64,000 nt of DNA from Natronoarchaeum rubrum (GCF_024494695.1 NZ_JANHDP010000004.1:434001-498000), one strand, 5' to 3'; counted from the stretch's first letter, positions 17,119 through 25,857 are shown. The notes: generated by a model from the letters alone, not told the origin. A program made the numbers and translations.

Positions 17119-17928
17119 CTAGGTTCGGGATTCTACTTTCTCGATCAAATCCTGGTTGAACTCGTCGCCGTCTTCTCCGTGATGTACTCGCCGGTGGCAG
17201 TTCGGACAGAGCGCGATGACGTTATCAGGATGGTCGGCACCCCCGTCACTTCGTCGACGTAGGTGGTGGACCTCCAGGAACGGCTCTCCGTTCTCGTCGT
17301 GGAAGGGAGCATCGTCCCCGCACCCTTGGCAAACTCCGTCAGCGGCGTCGAGGGCGTACTCTTTCACGACTTCCGACCGCTGGTAAACAGTTCGGGAACT
17401 CGAACCCTCAGCCGGGCGTCGTTCTCCAGAAACGCTCTGCTCAGCGCGCTCGTAGAGTTCTTCAGTCGAGAGATTGTCGAGACTTCGAGCACCGACGTCG
17501 ATATCTTGCCCTCCCGCTGGGACGAGCTCGAATCGAATAGCATCGCGCATGTTGCCGTTTCGATCTGGGAGGCGTGGGTGCTTGTGATCCTTGTACTCAT
17601 ACTGGCCCACGTAGGAGACTTCCCAGGCCCCCTCCCTGCTCTCGAATACATGCAGCTCGTCACCGTTCGCTGCATGATCTCGAATCGCCGCGTTGCCCCC
17701 GTCCATCGTCATGTCGCCGTCGCGTCCCTCACCCGTATAGAAGAATCGTCCATCATCTAGTAATTCGTCATCGTAGCCGTGCCACTCACCGGATTCTCCG
17801 AAGAAGATGAACACATAGGGGTAGTCAGCACAGGGAGCAATTCCGCTGTACCTATTCCCGCCGAACTGCTGATGGATATCTTCAACTCTATCGTACGTCT
17901 CACCAACGTCGAATGGATTTGCTGGCAT
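17119..17928 (-). CDS. McrA-like modification-dependent HNH endonuclease
   Basis: A 269-residue protein from ATG 17928. Residues 1-140 look like the SRA-type domain of ScoMcrA proteins (YSGIAPCADYPYVFIFFGE, DMTMDGGNAAIRDH, WEVSYVGQYEY), which recognises modified DNA. The C-terminal HNH domain has Cys200 and Cys203, His221-His222, Cys241 and Cys244, plus an RRVHHG end, so it looks active. Such enzymes cut methylated or phosphorothioated DNA (type IV restriction). It is convergent with the gene at 16714; its GC content starts to fall towards the AT-rich block. Confidence 0.82.
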   Translation of the reverse strand: MPANPFDVGETYDRVEDIHQQFGGNRYSGIAPCADYPYVFIFFGESGEWHGYDDELLDDGRFFYTGEGRDGDMTMDGGNAAIRDHAANGDELHVFESREGAWEVSYVGQYEYKDHKHPRLPDRNGNMRDAIRFELVPAGGQDIDVGARSLDNLSTEELYERAEQSVSGERRPAEGSSSRTVYQRSEVVKEYALDAADGVCQGCGDDAPFHDENGEPFLEVHHLRRRSDGGADHPDNVIALCPNCHRRVHHGEDGDEFNQDLIEKVESRT

Positions 17929-17992
17929 TTTAAGATGGATTTTCAGCGGAAGCGAGTTGTTACGAGGGGTCAATCATTTGTGTTTTCAAATC

Positions 17993-19069
17993 TCAAACAC
18001 TAATCGTCGTGGAGCGATCACCCTTCTCCAGAATATGCCTCCGCGTTCTATTGAGATAGTTGGATGGAGCTTTTTGTTTGCTAGATATACTATCAAGATC
18101 TCTTCTGATCAAATCTAAAACTCGATCGCTAGAAAGATCGATATTCAGTGTATCTAAATACCAATCTTGTTGATGAGCAATATCTGCTTGAATTCGTAGA
18201 GAAGTCAGTAGCCAATCAAGCATCTCTTCTCGGTAATCCTCATTCTTAGCATATTGATCAAGTGCGTAGCTGTTCTTTAGATGTTCTCGATACGCTGGAT
18301 TGAATTGCTCAAGTTGCTGATTTGCAAACCCCGGAAGGCTCCTATCGGATTCATAATACGGGTATGTCTCTGGAGGAATTCCCCGAATCGGAAGTCCCAG
18401 TTTGCAACTTTTAAGCTTCTTTTCGATTGGCTTCCATGTGATTGCCTCTTCATAGATTCTATTAGACGATCTTAAATCTCGGTAGGGATATCCGTCCATT
18501 TCCCTCTTTGTAGTATTGAACTTGGTTTTCACATCAGGTATCGTAGATGAGCCTGGACAATACTCCACATAAATCCGGGAGACTTCTTCTCCTTGTTCAA
18601 GGTATTTTGCGTAGACGGCACAAATATCAACAAATATAGTTCGGTCAAGCCCTTCTTGGATTTGTTTGTGTTGTGGTGTCGCCGGAAGCGCATAGAAGGC
18701 TTCTCGGGGGTTATATCTGTGGAAGAGAATTCTCAATTGATCCATGTCAATTTTATAATTGAGCCACTGTTTACCGTCTCGGACTACGGTATTGTCTGGA
18801 GACTTGTGTTGGAAGACGATCTCTTTAGCAGTCTCTAGTTTTATGTCATAGCCATCTGGTTTATTAGATGATGTGTTCGCTCCTTCTTCATATCGTGATG
18901 GAGATATTGCAACCAATCTACCAAATGGAGGATTTAGACGATTTAGCTGTTGATGAGTTAAATTCACAGTGAGAGTGTTTTCGCTGGGATAGTCGTTTAA
19001 ATCTCGAAACTGAGAGTCATCATATGATAATTTGGAGCCAGGATTCATGATTCTACTACCCAAAATCAT
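17993..19069 (-). CDS. Unrecognised AT-rich gene, possible nuclease-like protein
   Basis: A 358-residue protein (MILGSRIMNPG; ATG 19048 is the alternative start). It is much more AT-rich than its neighbours. The stretch DIKLETAKEIVFQHKSPDNT followed by YKIDMDQL, and later AFYALPATP, resembles the strand-helix pattern of PD-(D/E)XK proteins in which the acidic residue before Lys is replaced. I could not identify the family. It lies between the McrA-like gene and other nuclease-like genes, which hints at a defence role, by context only. Confidence 0.6.
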   Translation of the reverse strand: MILGSRIMNPGSKLSYDDSQFRDLNDYPSENTLTVNLTHQQLNRLNPPFGRLVAISPSRYEEGANTSSNKPDGYDIKLETAKEIVFQHKSPDNTVVRDGKQWLNYKIDMDQLRILFHRYNPREAFYALPATPQHKQIQEGLDRTIFVDICAVYAKYLEQGEEVSRIYVEYCPGSSTIPDVKTKFNTTKREMDGYPYRDLRSSNRIYEEAITWKPIEKKLKSCKLGLPIRGIPPETYPYYESDRSLPGFANQQLEQFNPAYREHLKNSYALDQYAKNEDYREEMLDWLLTSLRIQADIAHQQDWYLDTLNIDLSSDRVLDLIRRDLDSISSKQKAPSNYLNRTRRHILEKGDRSTTISV

Positions 19070-19174
19070 AGCATATAATATATGCTTTGGGAAGGTGGCG
19101 ATAGTGAGGATAGTCCAAGCAAAAGAGATCTGCTTACGTAACTATCATGGGGACCTAATATGTAGCTGGTAGCT

Positions 19175-19360
19175 ATGATAATCAAGCGGAAGGACGATCA
19201 GATGTGGCATTTCGCTCAAGAAACCCGATGTGGGTGGGCCGATAAATATGCTATTGAAGATCAATTCACCGCGTCAAAGGTTGTAGATTCGGAGTCCGAG
19301 CTTCCCTCTAATTTCTGTGGAGAATGCAAAAAGCGACGTGAAATCTCTTCCGAGGATTGA
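19175..19360 (+). CDS. Short Cys-containing protein of unknown function
   Basis: A 61-residue frame starting MIIKRKDDQMWHFAQETRCG. It has Cys19 and a CGEC pair near residue 49, so a small zinc-binding fold is possible. It is AT-rich like its neighbours. There is no homology I can name. It may be real but is weakly supported. Confidence 0.4.
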   Translation: MIIKRKDDQMWHFAQETRCGWADKYAIEDQFTASKVVDSESELPSNFCGECKKRREISSED

Positions 19361-19644
19361 GCGCTCCGACTTTCGAGAGGTGAACAGCAATAAGTGTTAC
19401 AGTCCTACAATTCTGTAGGAAAGCGGCATCTGAACCCAAACCACAAATCTTGAGAATGGCTGATTCAACCACCAAACCTACGACTCATCATACTACAAGG
19501 CTCAGCTTGTTCTGGCTATAGAGAATTTACTGTTACCGCTTGAGTGGGACCGAATAAACATTTGATGTCGCTTTTCAGAGTTGAAATATACTGCGTTACG
19601 ATCATTCGATAGAACTGACTGACTGACGATGCCCTATAAAATAT

Positions 19645-21459
19645 TTGTCAAATAATCGCTTGTTTGGTGAGAATACAATACGTTGTTTTATCCGAATACC
19701 GTCTCAACCGCTATTCAAGAATGGCATGAATGGGGACCCACCTTTTCCGAACTCTCCAAATCATCTTGACCCCTCAGAGGTCCATAACCTAGATGAAAAG
19801 CTCCAGCGGGGCAATCACTCTCTCGCTCATACCGACCACGACAAGATTCTCTCTTCGCTCCTTCGGACGATCCGCGCGAATGGGACTCACCGAACACTAA
19901 CGCAGTTCTATGTCCACAATCTCCTTCGGATGCGGCTGTTACGCCAAGCAGATCGGAGCCGCGCAGCGTCAAATCCGACTGGTTTAGAAATCTCACCGGA
20001 GCAGGATCCAGGGCTCCCACCACGACTTGTCCAGTTCGGCGTCGGTATTACTCTCCGGACGAATACTGAAACGAACGATCCACAGACGTTCAAGCAAATC
20101 GCGACACATCTTCTTGAACTCAAAAATTGGTACGCTCGCCAGGGAAGTTCACACCTCCCTCTTGTCTCACCAATGGCAGATCCGTACTTCGGAATGGTAT
20201 GGCGTGAACTCACGACGCTTCGCCACGCAGATGGCTTTCAGATGCTTGAAAAAGCGTACCGGGCATACAAACCGTGGGAGGAGAAGATGGAAGAGCTTCT
20301 CGGCTTTTCCATCGAGGATGCTGTATACTATACGCGTGAACTCACGGATTGGATTACACCGCGATTCGAAGGACGGGATTCGGAAGTTGCGAGGTATTCT
20401 CCTTCGCTTCTAGACTTTCCTCAGAAGGCAATCGATCTTACTGACGAGGCGGTGTGGGCGTCCGAAGAGACCCTTGTAGACTGGTGCGACGACAGCCCAC
20501 GTTTCAATAACTTCATAAATCGACTGACGGTCAAACCGGGCACCGTCACCAATTTTCGAACGCCAGTGGATGTGAATCCACTGGAGCAGGCACCATTCGT
20601 CCAATCTGATGATGAGTACCTGCTTCCGCTTCCCCGCACCGTTCTATATGCTCTCGCTAACACATTCTATTATGACTTGATCGATTCAGAGTACCAAGGC
20701 GAATTTCAGTTACAGTTTGGGGACTGGCTTGAGGAGTGGGCTACAGATTGTCTCTCGAAAGTATTCACAGAAGACGAGATTATTCAGAACTACACCTATG
20801 AGTACGATGGGGAGAAAGTGGAGGGTGATATCCTGATCCTCCACGGTGACGAGCCACTTATCATCGAATGTAAGGGGAAGAAGCTCCGAGCTGAGACTCG
20901 TAAGGGAAACTTCGGTGGTGTCGACACGATTAAGGAAGACGTCGAACGGGGGATCGGGAACGCATACCATCAGGCTGATCGATTGGTTGCCGGCGTTCAA
21001 TCCGGCCAAATCACACAAATCAGGACATCGACTGGGACGACGATCGATTTAGATCCCGCGTCCTTTGAGGATGCTCGTCGGTGGCTTGTTCTTGGGGAAT
21101 CGTATGGATCGATCGCAACACGGGACTTCGCGAAGATACTGGAGATCACACCAGTCCCGTACGTCTGCGATATTTACGATCTACAGATTCTTGCAGAAGT
21201 CCTTGATACGCCAGAGCGACTTCTCCACTATATCCGACAACGGATTCGTCAAACAGCAGTCCAACTCCGCCGTCCCGGTACTCAATATGCGAATTCGAAA
21301 ACGTTCTGTTCTGATGAAATCGACTACCTGGCCGTCTACAAGCGGAACGGGTGGGAATTCCCACCAGGTGCTCAACGCATTAAGGGGGCCGGAGACAACC
21401 TCCGTGAGGACACGATCGATTCGATAATGGATCACAGGGAGTTTCGATTCACATTCTGA
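19645..21459 (+). CDS. Large protein with PD-(D/E)XK nuclease core
   Basis: Up to 604 residues (TTG start at 19645; ATG 19726 is the alternative). A nuclease core is visible at residues about 385-430: Asp395 in VEGDILIL, then Glu408-Cys-Lys410 in PLIIECKGKK. The long N-terminal part is mostly helical without a named domain, and the C-terminal part (YVCDIYDLQILAEVLDTPERLLHYIRQR) resembles the region that follows the core in orphan nuclease-like proteins. It is probably a defence or DNA-processing enzyme. It lies in the AT-rich block, and its partner genes, if any, are not clear. Confidence 0.65.
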   Translation: MSNNRLFGENTIRCFIRIPSQPLFKNGMNGDPPFPNSPNHLDPSEVHNLDEKLQRGNHSLAHTDHDKILSSLLRTIRANGTHRTLTQFYVHNLLRMRLLRQADRSRAASNPTGLEISPEQDPGLPPRLVQFGVGITLRTNTETNDPQTFKQIATHLLELKNWYARQGSSHLPLVSPMADPYFGMVWRELTTLRHADGFQMLEKAYRAYKPWEEKMEELLGFSIEDAVYYTRELTDWITPRFEGRDSEVARYSPSLLDFPQKAIDLTDEAVWASEETLVDWCDDSPRFNNFINRLTVKPGTVTNFRTPVDVNPLEQAPFVQSDDEYLLPLPRTVLYALANTFYYDLIDSEYQGEFQLQFGDWLEEWATDCLSKVFTEDEIIQNYTYEYDGEKVEGDILILHGDEPLIIECKGKKLRAETRKGNFGGVDTIKEDVERGIGNAYHQADRLVAGVQSGQITQIRTSTGTTIDLDPASFEDARRWLVLGESYGSIATRDFAKILEITPVPYVCDIYDLQILAEVLDTPERLLHYIRQRIRQTAVQLRRPGTQYANSKTFCSDEIDYLAVYKRNGWEFPPGAQRIKGAGDNLREDTIDSIMDHREFRFTF

Positions 21460-21621
21460 CTCGCTGTTCTTAATGAGAGTGTTCCGTGCCCATGGCCCGA
21501 TTCTCGGTCACCTTGTGACACATTTCGACGCGTTGTGGTCGGACGGCACCGTAATTCTATCTCACAAAGTCCAGGATAAGTGAGAATGTATATCTATTCG
21601 TGTTAAGAAGAAAGGAGGTAA

Positions 21622-22230
21622 ATGGCTAATCCTACTTGGATCGGATTATTAGGTCTCCTTCTCGACTTATCGGGTGCTGTTTTAGTCTTAGCGGCGGATT
21701 GGCGTCCACTATACAACCGTTTACTGAGAATAGGAGCAGGGGACCTTTGGTTATCAAAGATACCAATTATGGGGTATCCATTGCGTAGGCTGAATTACCT
21801 TCATCAACTGACCTTAGCTGAAAATAGGCTTCTATCTGGGGAATTTGAGGAGGTGAATTGGATCAAAAATGCACCTCCAATTAACAAGTGGGATGACGGC
21901 TTTGACCCTCTAAAGGATCTTCTGGTGCATGATCTAGATGTTTTACCACAGTTCAATCGTATTAATTTGGGGATGATACCAAGAGGACATACAGACCAGC
22001 CAGATGTATCTAGGGTCTATTTAAACACTTCATTACTCTCAGTCTTGAAAAATCGTAGAAAGCAAGGTTTGGAACCTTGGTATCTAGACGATTCTATTGA
22101 TAGTGTTCCGATAGAAAAGGTACGCCAAGAAGTAGATAACAAAAAGAACAAAATCATTGTTGGACTGGGTGCTCGACTACTCATTGTAGGGTTTACGCTC
22201 CAGATAGTTGCACGACTTATCTCAGAATAA
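21622..22230 (+). CDS. Membrane protein with two terminal helices
   Basis: A 202-residue, AT-rich gene with a strong ribosome-binding site (AAAGGAGGTAA just before ATG 21622), unusual here because most genes are leaderless. One helix is at residues 6-24 (WIGLLGLLLDLSGAVLVLA) and one near the C-terminus (residues 178-198, IIVGLGARLLIVGFTLQIVA), with a soluble loop between. Family not recognised. Between two nuclease-like genes it could be a membrane effector or an unrelated passenger. Confidence 0.6.
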   Translation: MANPTWIGLLGLLLDLSGAVLVLAADWRPLYNRLLRIGAGDLWLSKIPIMGYPLRRLNYLHQLTLAENRLLSGEFEEVNWIKNAPPINKWDDGFDPLKDLLVHDLDVLPQFNRINLGMIPRGHTDQPDVSRVYLNTSLLSVLKNRRKQGLEPWYLDDSIDSVPIEKVRQEVDNKKNKIIVGLGARLLIVGFTLQIVARLISE

Positions 22231-22430
22231 TACCTGATCTCAGCAATCTACAGTCTAACAAGTATGTAGAAGTCATGGGAGCTATCACCGAAAAGTAGAA
22301 CTGCGAATCTAACGCTGGAACTTCTATCGCTCACTGAGTATATTTGCAGGTGCGTGCTGAATGCACAACGCGATCTTGCAAGACCTGTGTTTGAGGTTGA
22401 TTTAATACACTTGAACAAAACTCTGCAGTC

Positions 22431-23519
22431 ATGACCCGTGATAGGCTTTTTGAGTTTCTAAGCGAACTTCCGGACCAGGATCACGAAACAGGTAGTGACT
22501 TTATGTACCAGAATATATCAGAATTCCTAGATATTCTGCAGTATGAACCAGATATTATATTCTATGAGCTAGGTGGTCAGTACAAAGTAGATCCTGCTCA
22601 TTTGGATGAAGATAGGATCTCAGAGGAGGAAGACGTATTCCGATTCACTCAGGCAGATGCAGGAGTAGCAAGAAGCACTTCTTCTAGACCGTATATAGTA
22701 ATTGAGGCAAAATACTCAGAAGAACTCCCGTATAGTGGGGACATAGAACTGTATGATCATGTCCTCTTTGAGCAGCTAGAATTATATACTGATGCCTTTA
22801 ACCCGACCTATTCTGTATATTTGACTAATTACTCATTAGTTGTTTATTGTGATGAGGGGGTCTCGAACTATGATCTGCGGGAGATCTCTCTGGCCGACGC
22901 AACAGAAATCTGGGAACTATTGCGAGCGCCAGAGGAGCTTCCACGAGAAATCGCTCCGTCAATCAAGAGTGCTGAAACAAACTCTATCCAAACGGAGTAT
23001 TTCGAGCTCGATACTGTAGAGTATATACGAGCTCTCCGGGAGGTAGATGAGGCAGACTCAACTGTGGAGAAGGGCGATTCATTTGAGCGATTGGCAGTGC
23101 TGCTTTTTTCAGGGATATCCTTTCTTCGGAAGCGCGATCGAAAGCTCAGAACTCATACAGGCGAGATTGACGTCATCGTTGAGTATCTAGGATCAGATAG
23201 TTTGACAATATTTGACGAATATTCTCGGTTTATTTTAGCTGAATGTAAGAACTGGAATGACTCAGTTGGATCTGATCAGATCCGTGTATTTAAAGACCGG
23301 TTGAATGAGCATGGGCTTGATCTCGGGGTGTTCTTTGCTCGTAATGGGATATCAGGAGATACTGGTGCTGACGCATCAAAACGAGTACGAGATATCTTTC
23401 GGGATGAAGGAATTGCCATCATTGTCATCAGTGATTACGAGCTTAAACAAATAAGGAAGGGTATGAGCTTTTATGAAATACTCGATAAGAAGCTGTATGA
23501 ATTGCGTTTTGCGGAGTGA
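22431..23519 (+). CDS. Two-domain restriction-type nuclease (HsdR_N-like plus Mrr-like)
   Basis: A 362-residue protein. Residues about 80-140 (RPYIVIEAKYSEE, then QLELYTDAFNPTYSVYLTNYSLVVYC) match the pattern of a type I R-subunit-like N-terminal nuclease with Glu92-x-Lys94. Residues about 215-345 form an Mrr-like core with Glu219, Asp247 (GEIDVIV) and Glu271-Cys-Lys273 (LAECKNW). Two potential nuclease cores in one small chain are unusual. A TATA-like TTTAATAC lies about 30 bases upstream of ATG 22431. It is likely a modification-dependent or anti-invader nuclease. Confidence 0.75.
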   Translation: MTRDRLFEFLSELPDQDHETGSDFMYQNISEFLDILQYEPDIIFYELGGQYKVDPAHLDEDRISEEEDVFRFTQADAGVARSTSSRPYIVIEAKYSEELPYSGDIELYDHVLFEQLELYTDAFNPTYSVYLTNYSLVVYCDEGVSNYDLREISLADATEIWELLRAPEELPREIAPSIKSAETNSIQTEYFELDTVEYIRALREVDEADSTVEKGDSFERLAVLLFSGISFLRKRDRKLRTHTGEIDVIVEYLGSDSLTIFDEYSRFILAECKNWNDSVGSDQIRVFKDRLNEHGLDLGVFFARNGISGDTGADASKRVRDIFRDEGIAIIVISDYELKQIRKGMSFYEILDKKLYELRFAE

Positions 23520-23776
23520 CTCTCACAGATATTATTAGTATGGCCCCTGAGTGTGTGTCCTTCCTAGCGCTTGGATTCTTGATTCCGTACTGTGGTTATA
23601 CCCCCCAGCTGATCATATCCTCTATATTTAGCATGCAGTTTCTGCTACTTCCTGGATAAATCGGGCGCGCTCCATTGCTGTTGACCTATATTGGCGCCAA
23701 GCAGAATTAACAGTCTTACAAGTCTGTTAAACGCAACCCGCCGAATCCCCTCGAAACCCCGCGATCCCAACCTTCT

Positions 23777-23806
23777 TTGTAGACCGTTTTACACACCGCT
23801 GGCGCC
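23777..23806 (+). promoter_or_regulatory. Promoter/operator motif B before the SNJ2-type integrase
   Basis: This is the second copy of the motif found before the structural operon at 11525: GTAGACCGTTTTACACACCG followed by CTGGCGCC. TTTTACA at 23787-23793 lies 22-28 bases before ATG 23815, ideal for a leaderless transcript. Sharing the motif suggests one regulator controls integration and virion genes. Confidence 0.6.
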
Positions 23807-23814
23807 GACGTACA

Positions 23815-24354
23815 ATGACCTGGAAACGAGAGCCGCTGGAGAAAGACGAATTGACCGAGCTGCTCGACGTCGCAGAGACGTTCGATCTTGACCACGACTT
23901 CACGATCCGGACGTTGGTACACACCGGTCTCCGCGCTGGGGAGTTCGCCCAGCTCCGGAGCGACTGGATGGACTGGCAGAACGAACAGCTCCGGGTGCCC
24001 GTCGAGCAGGACGGATGGACGCCCAAGACCGAGCACGCCGCGCGGACGATACCCGTTCGTGACCCCGATACGCTACGAGTGATCCGCGAGTTCTTCAAGC
24101 GCAACGAAGCCGTGGGCGTGGGCCGGCAGGCGGTGTACCACCGCGTGACGCGCGTTGCCGACGAGACAGCGATACAGAAGAAGGTGACGCCGCACGTGCT
24201 CCGGCACACCTACGGAACGCTCATCGCCTCGAAAGGAGCGACGCCGCAGTACATCCGGCAGACGATGGGGCATGCCGATCTATCGAGCGCGAATACTTAC
24301 ATCGAGTACAGTGGGGTGCAATTGAATGAGGAAGCAAGCGAGGTGTGGGGATAG
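23815..24354 (+). CDS. Compact tyrosine integrase (SNJ2-type)
   Basis: A 179-residue tyrosine recombinase holding essentially only the catalytic domain. Visible catalytic residues are Arg40 (HTGLRAGE), His127-x-x-Arg130 (PHVLRHTYGT), His153 (MGHADLSS) and Tyr162 (ANTYIEYSG). Small haloarchaeal integrases of the IntSNJ2 family excise and integrate pleolipoviruses and need small accessory proteins. The gene follows the nuclease block and returns to normal GC content. It has no obvious att repeat of its own next to it. A defective neighbour element or a two-integrase provirus are both possible. Confidence 0.82.
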   Translation: MTWKREPLEKDELTELLDVAETFDLDHDFTIRTLVHTGLRAGEFAQLRSDWMDWQNEQLRVPVEQDGWTPKTEHAARTIPVRDPDTLRVIREFFKRNEAVGVGRQAVYHRVTRVADETAIQKKVTPHVLRHTYGTLIASKGATPQYIRQTMGHADLSSANTYIEYSGVQLNEEASEVWG

Positions 24355-24397
24355 CGGTGGAGAACCATTCTGCCCATTGGATTGAAATAAGAGGATT

Positions 24398-24718
24398 ATG
24401 TTACTGACCAACATGGCAAAAAGCATGGAAAAGGAAAAGTGGACAGTAGAAAGCGAGAGAATGGCATATCCAAGCCACTGTGAGATAGTTGAATCACGTT
24501 CGGGCTACGAGTGCATTATCGAATCACAACCTGTGGATCCACGATCCGAACAAGACTGGTTTGGAGTTGTACAAGAATATGAGGGTGCCTTAGGAGTGAC
24601 TCCTTGTTCAGAAGGATATCGGGTTGTGTTTAGTACTGATAATAAGATGGAAGCAAAAGAGATAGCCACGGAGCTTGCAAAGGAATTAGACGCCTTTGCC
24701 TACCCATCCTTGCTATAG
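24398..24718 (+). CDS. Small protein of unknown function
   Basis: A 106-residue frame starting MLLTNMAKSMEKEKW, with a GAGG ribosome-binding-like site just upstream. It is AT-rich. It reads as a compact alpha/beta protein without known motifs. It converges with the CARF-type regulator, their ends being 8 bases apart. ATG 24413 is the alternative start. Confidence 0.5.
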   Translation: MLLTNMAKSMEKEKWTVESERMAYPSHCEIVESRSGYECIIESQPVDPRSEQDWFGVVQEYEGALGVTPCSEGYRVVFSTDNKMEAKEIATELAKELDAFAYPSLL

Positions 24719-24726
24719 ATCGACCG

Positions 24727-25446
24727 TTATTCTATTAAATATCTAAATGCTTTCAGGGTATCTTCGCCACGTTCCGTGATTTGAACTTGTTTCTCTCGTC
24801 CAATGCGCCGGGACTTGGCCCAATCTCTCTCAAGAATTGGCCCTATCAAATCTTCTAATGGTCCATACTTTGCTTTGTCAGCGCTAATATCACGATTAGC
24901 AATAAACGGAAGATCGTGTTCTTCGCCAAATTCAATTATCTCTATCTTCGTTAGTGGTCCTTCTGACGCCAAGTGATCGAGGATTAGTATTTGCTGTTTT
25001 TGCGGTGTATCCATATGGTATGCAGGGAGTTCATTGATATCAGAAATACCGGTAGCAACAGAGAGATCTCCATAGTCCTCAGCCTTGACATAGTACGGTT
25101 TAGCGTTAGTTGCCATACACGCGATCATGCCAGCAATAGCTGTTACTTTGCTCCCTGTGGATAGATTCACATGGATATCGTGATTGGCGTGTTCAGATAT
25201 CGTTTGAGCAATTGTTCCTATTGAGTCATATAGATCGAAAATGTCGCAGTGGGCGAAGTCATATTCGATGTCATATTTTTCTAGCTTCCTTTCTACTTCA
25301 TCAACGCATTCCTCGGCTTGATCGTCTGGTTGCTCATGCTTGATGAGAACGACCTTCTCAGCACTATACTTCTTGGCTGATTCGTAAACCCGTTCGGTTT
25401 CATAACCGACAGGCATGATATGAACCCTGAAGGAGACATTCATCAT
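24727..25446 (-). CDS. CARF-like/wHTH regulator (HFX_2341-type, DUF6293-like)
   Basis: A 239-residue protein. The N-terminal half is a Rossmann-like domain: VHIMPVGYETERVYESA, then KVVLIKHEQ, then HVNLSTGSKVTAIAG near residue 95, the nucleotide-loop position in CARF proteins. The C-terminal half is a winged helix (QQILILDHLASEGPLTKIEIIEF through REKQVQITERGEDTLKAF). Haloarchaeal HFX_2341-type regulators have this architecture. CARF domains sense cyclic oligoadenylates or related ligands. No CRISPR array or cas gene is in the window, so its signal source is unclear. Confidence 0.75.
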   Translation of the reverse strand: MMNVSFRVHIMPVGYETERVYESAKKYSAEKVVLIKHEQPDDQAEECVDEVERKLEKYDIEYDFAHCDIFDLYDSIGTIAQTISEHANHDIHVNLSTGSKVTAIAGMIACMATNAKPYYVKAEDYGDLSVATGISDINELPAYHMDTPQKQQILILDHLASEGPLTKIEIIEFGEEHDLPFIANRDISADKAKYGPLEDLIGPILERDWAKSRRIGREKQVQITERGEDTLKAFRYLIE

Positions 25447-25731
25447 GAGTACTGGAAGACATGTTGCCGTGGATAAAATAGTGCGGGGTCAAAGAGAGAC
25501 ATAAAAACCTGTTGATAACAGGGATTAGTCTATGGTCTTGCTGTTTTCAGTGGTTTTCTTGATGTCGTTCTAAAAAAGACTATAGACGATTCTCGTGGCC
25601 ATTATGTTACAGATGTAGAATAAGATGGTTTAGTTCTTCAAACCATCACGCAATTCAAGTCGGGGCGCGCCTTAGTATACGGCAAATAGGCGACATCGAA
25701 ACCAACACGAACGACGACTTGGCGCAACGCA

Positions 25732-25772
25732 AACCTGCAACGCTGGCCTGCCAAAGCAAAGCGATGCAGGTT
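25732..25772. repeat. Strong inverted repeat, possible RNA hairpin
   Basis: AACCTGCAACGCT (25732-25744) and AGCGATGCAGGTT (25760-25772) pair over 12 of 13 positions with a 15-base loop. It is not next to a stop codon. It may be a structured RNA, a terminator or an old recombination site; the sequence cannot tell which. Confidence 0.5.
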
Positions 25773-25830
25773 GTCCCCGCGTGCCTGATGGTCTGGGTCT
25801 GAGGTTCCGTGCTGGATTTCAGCAAGGGAT

Positions 25831-25857
25831 CATATTAACCTTTGCCATTTTTGGCAA
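25831..25857. promoter_or_regulatory. Promoter with operator palindrome before 25896
   Basis: CATATTAAC (TATA-like) is followed at 25842-25857 by a perfect inverted repeat TTGCCA-TTTT-TGGCAA. The palindrome overlaps the expected transcription start, as a repressor site would. Confidence 0.5.

Noticed and set aside
24355..24420. Search for an att repeat directly after the compact integrase
   Set aside because: No sequence resembling the tRNA-Tyr end or a repeat of DNA left of 11 kb was found by eye, so no inner boundary is claimed.
24727..25446. Type III CRISPR locus around the CARF-type regulator
   Set aside because: No cas genes, repeats or spacers are seen nearby; the regulator stands alone.
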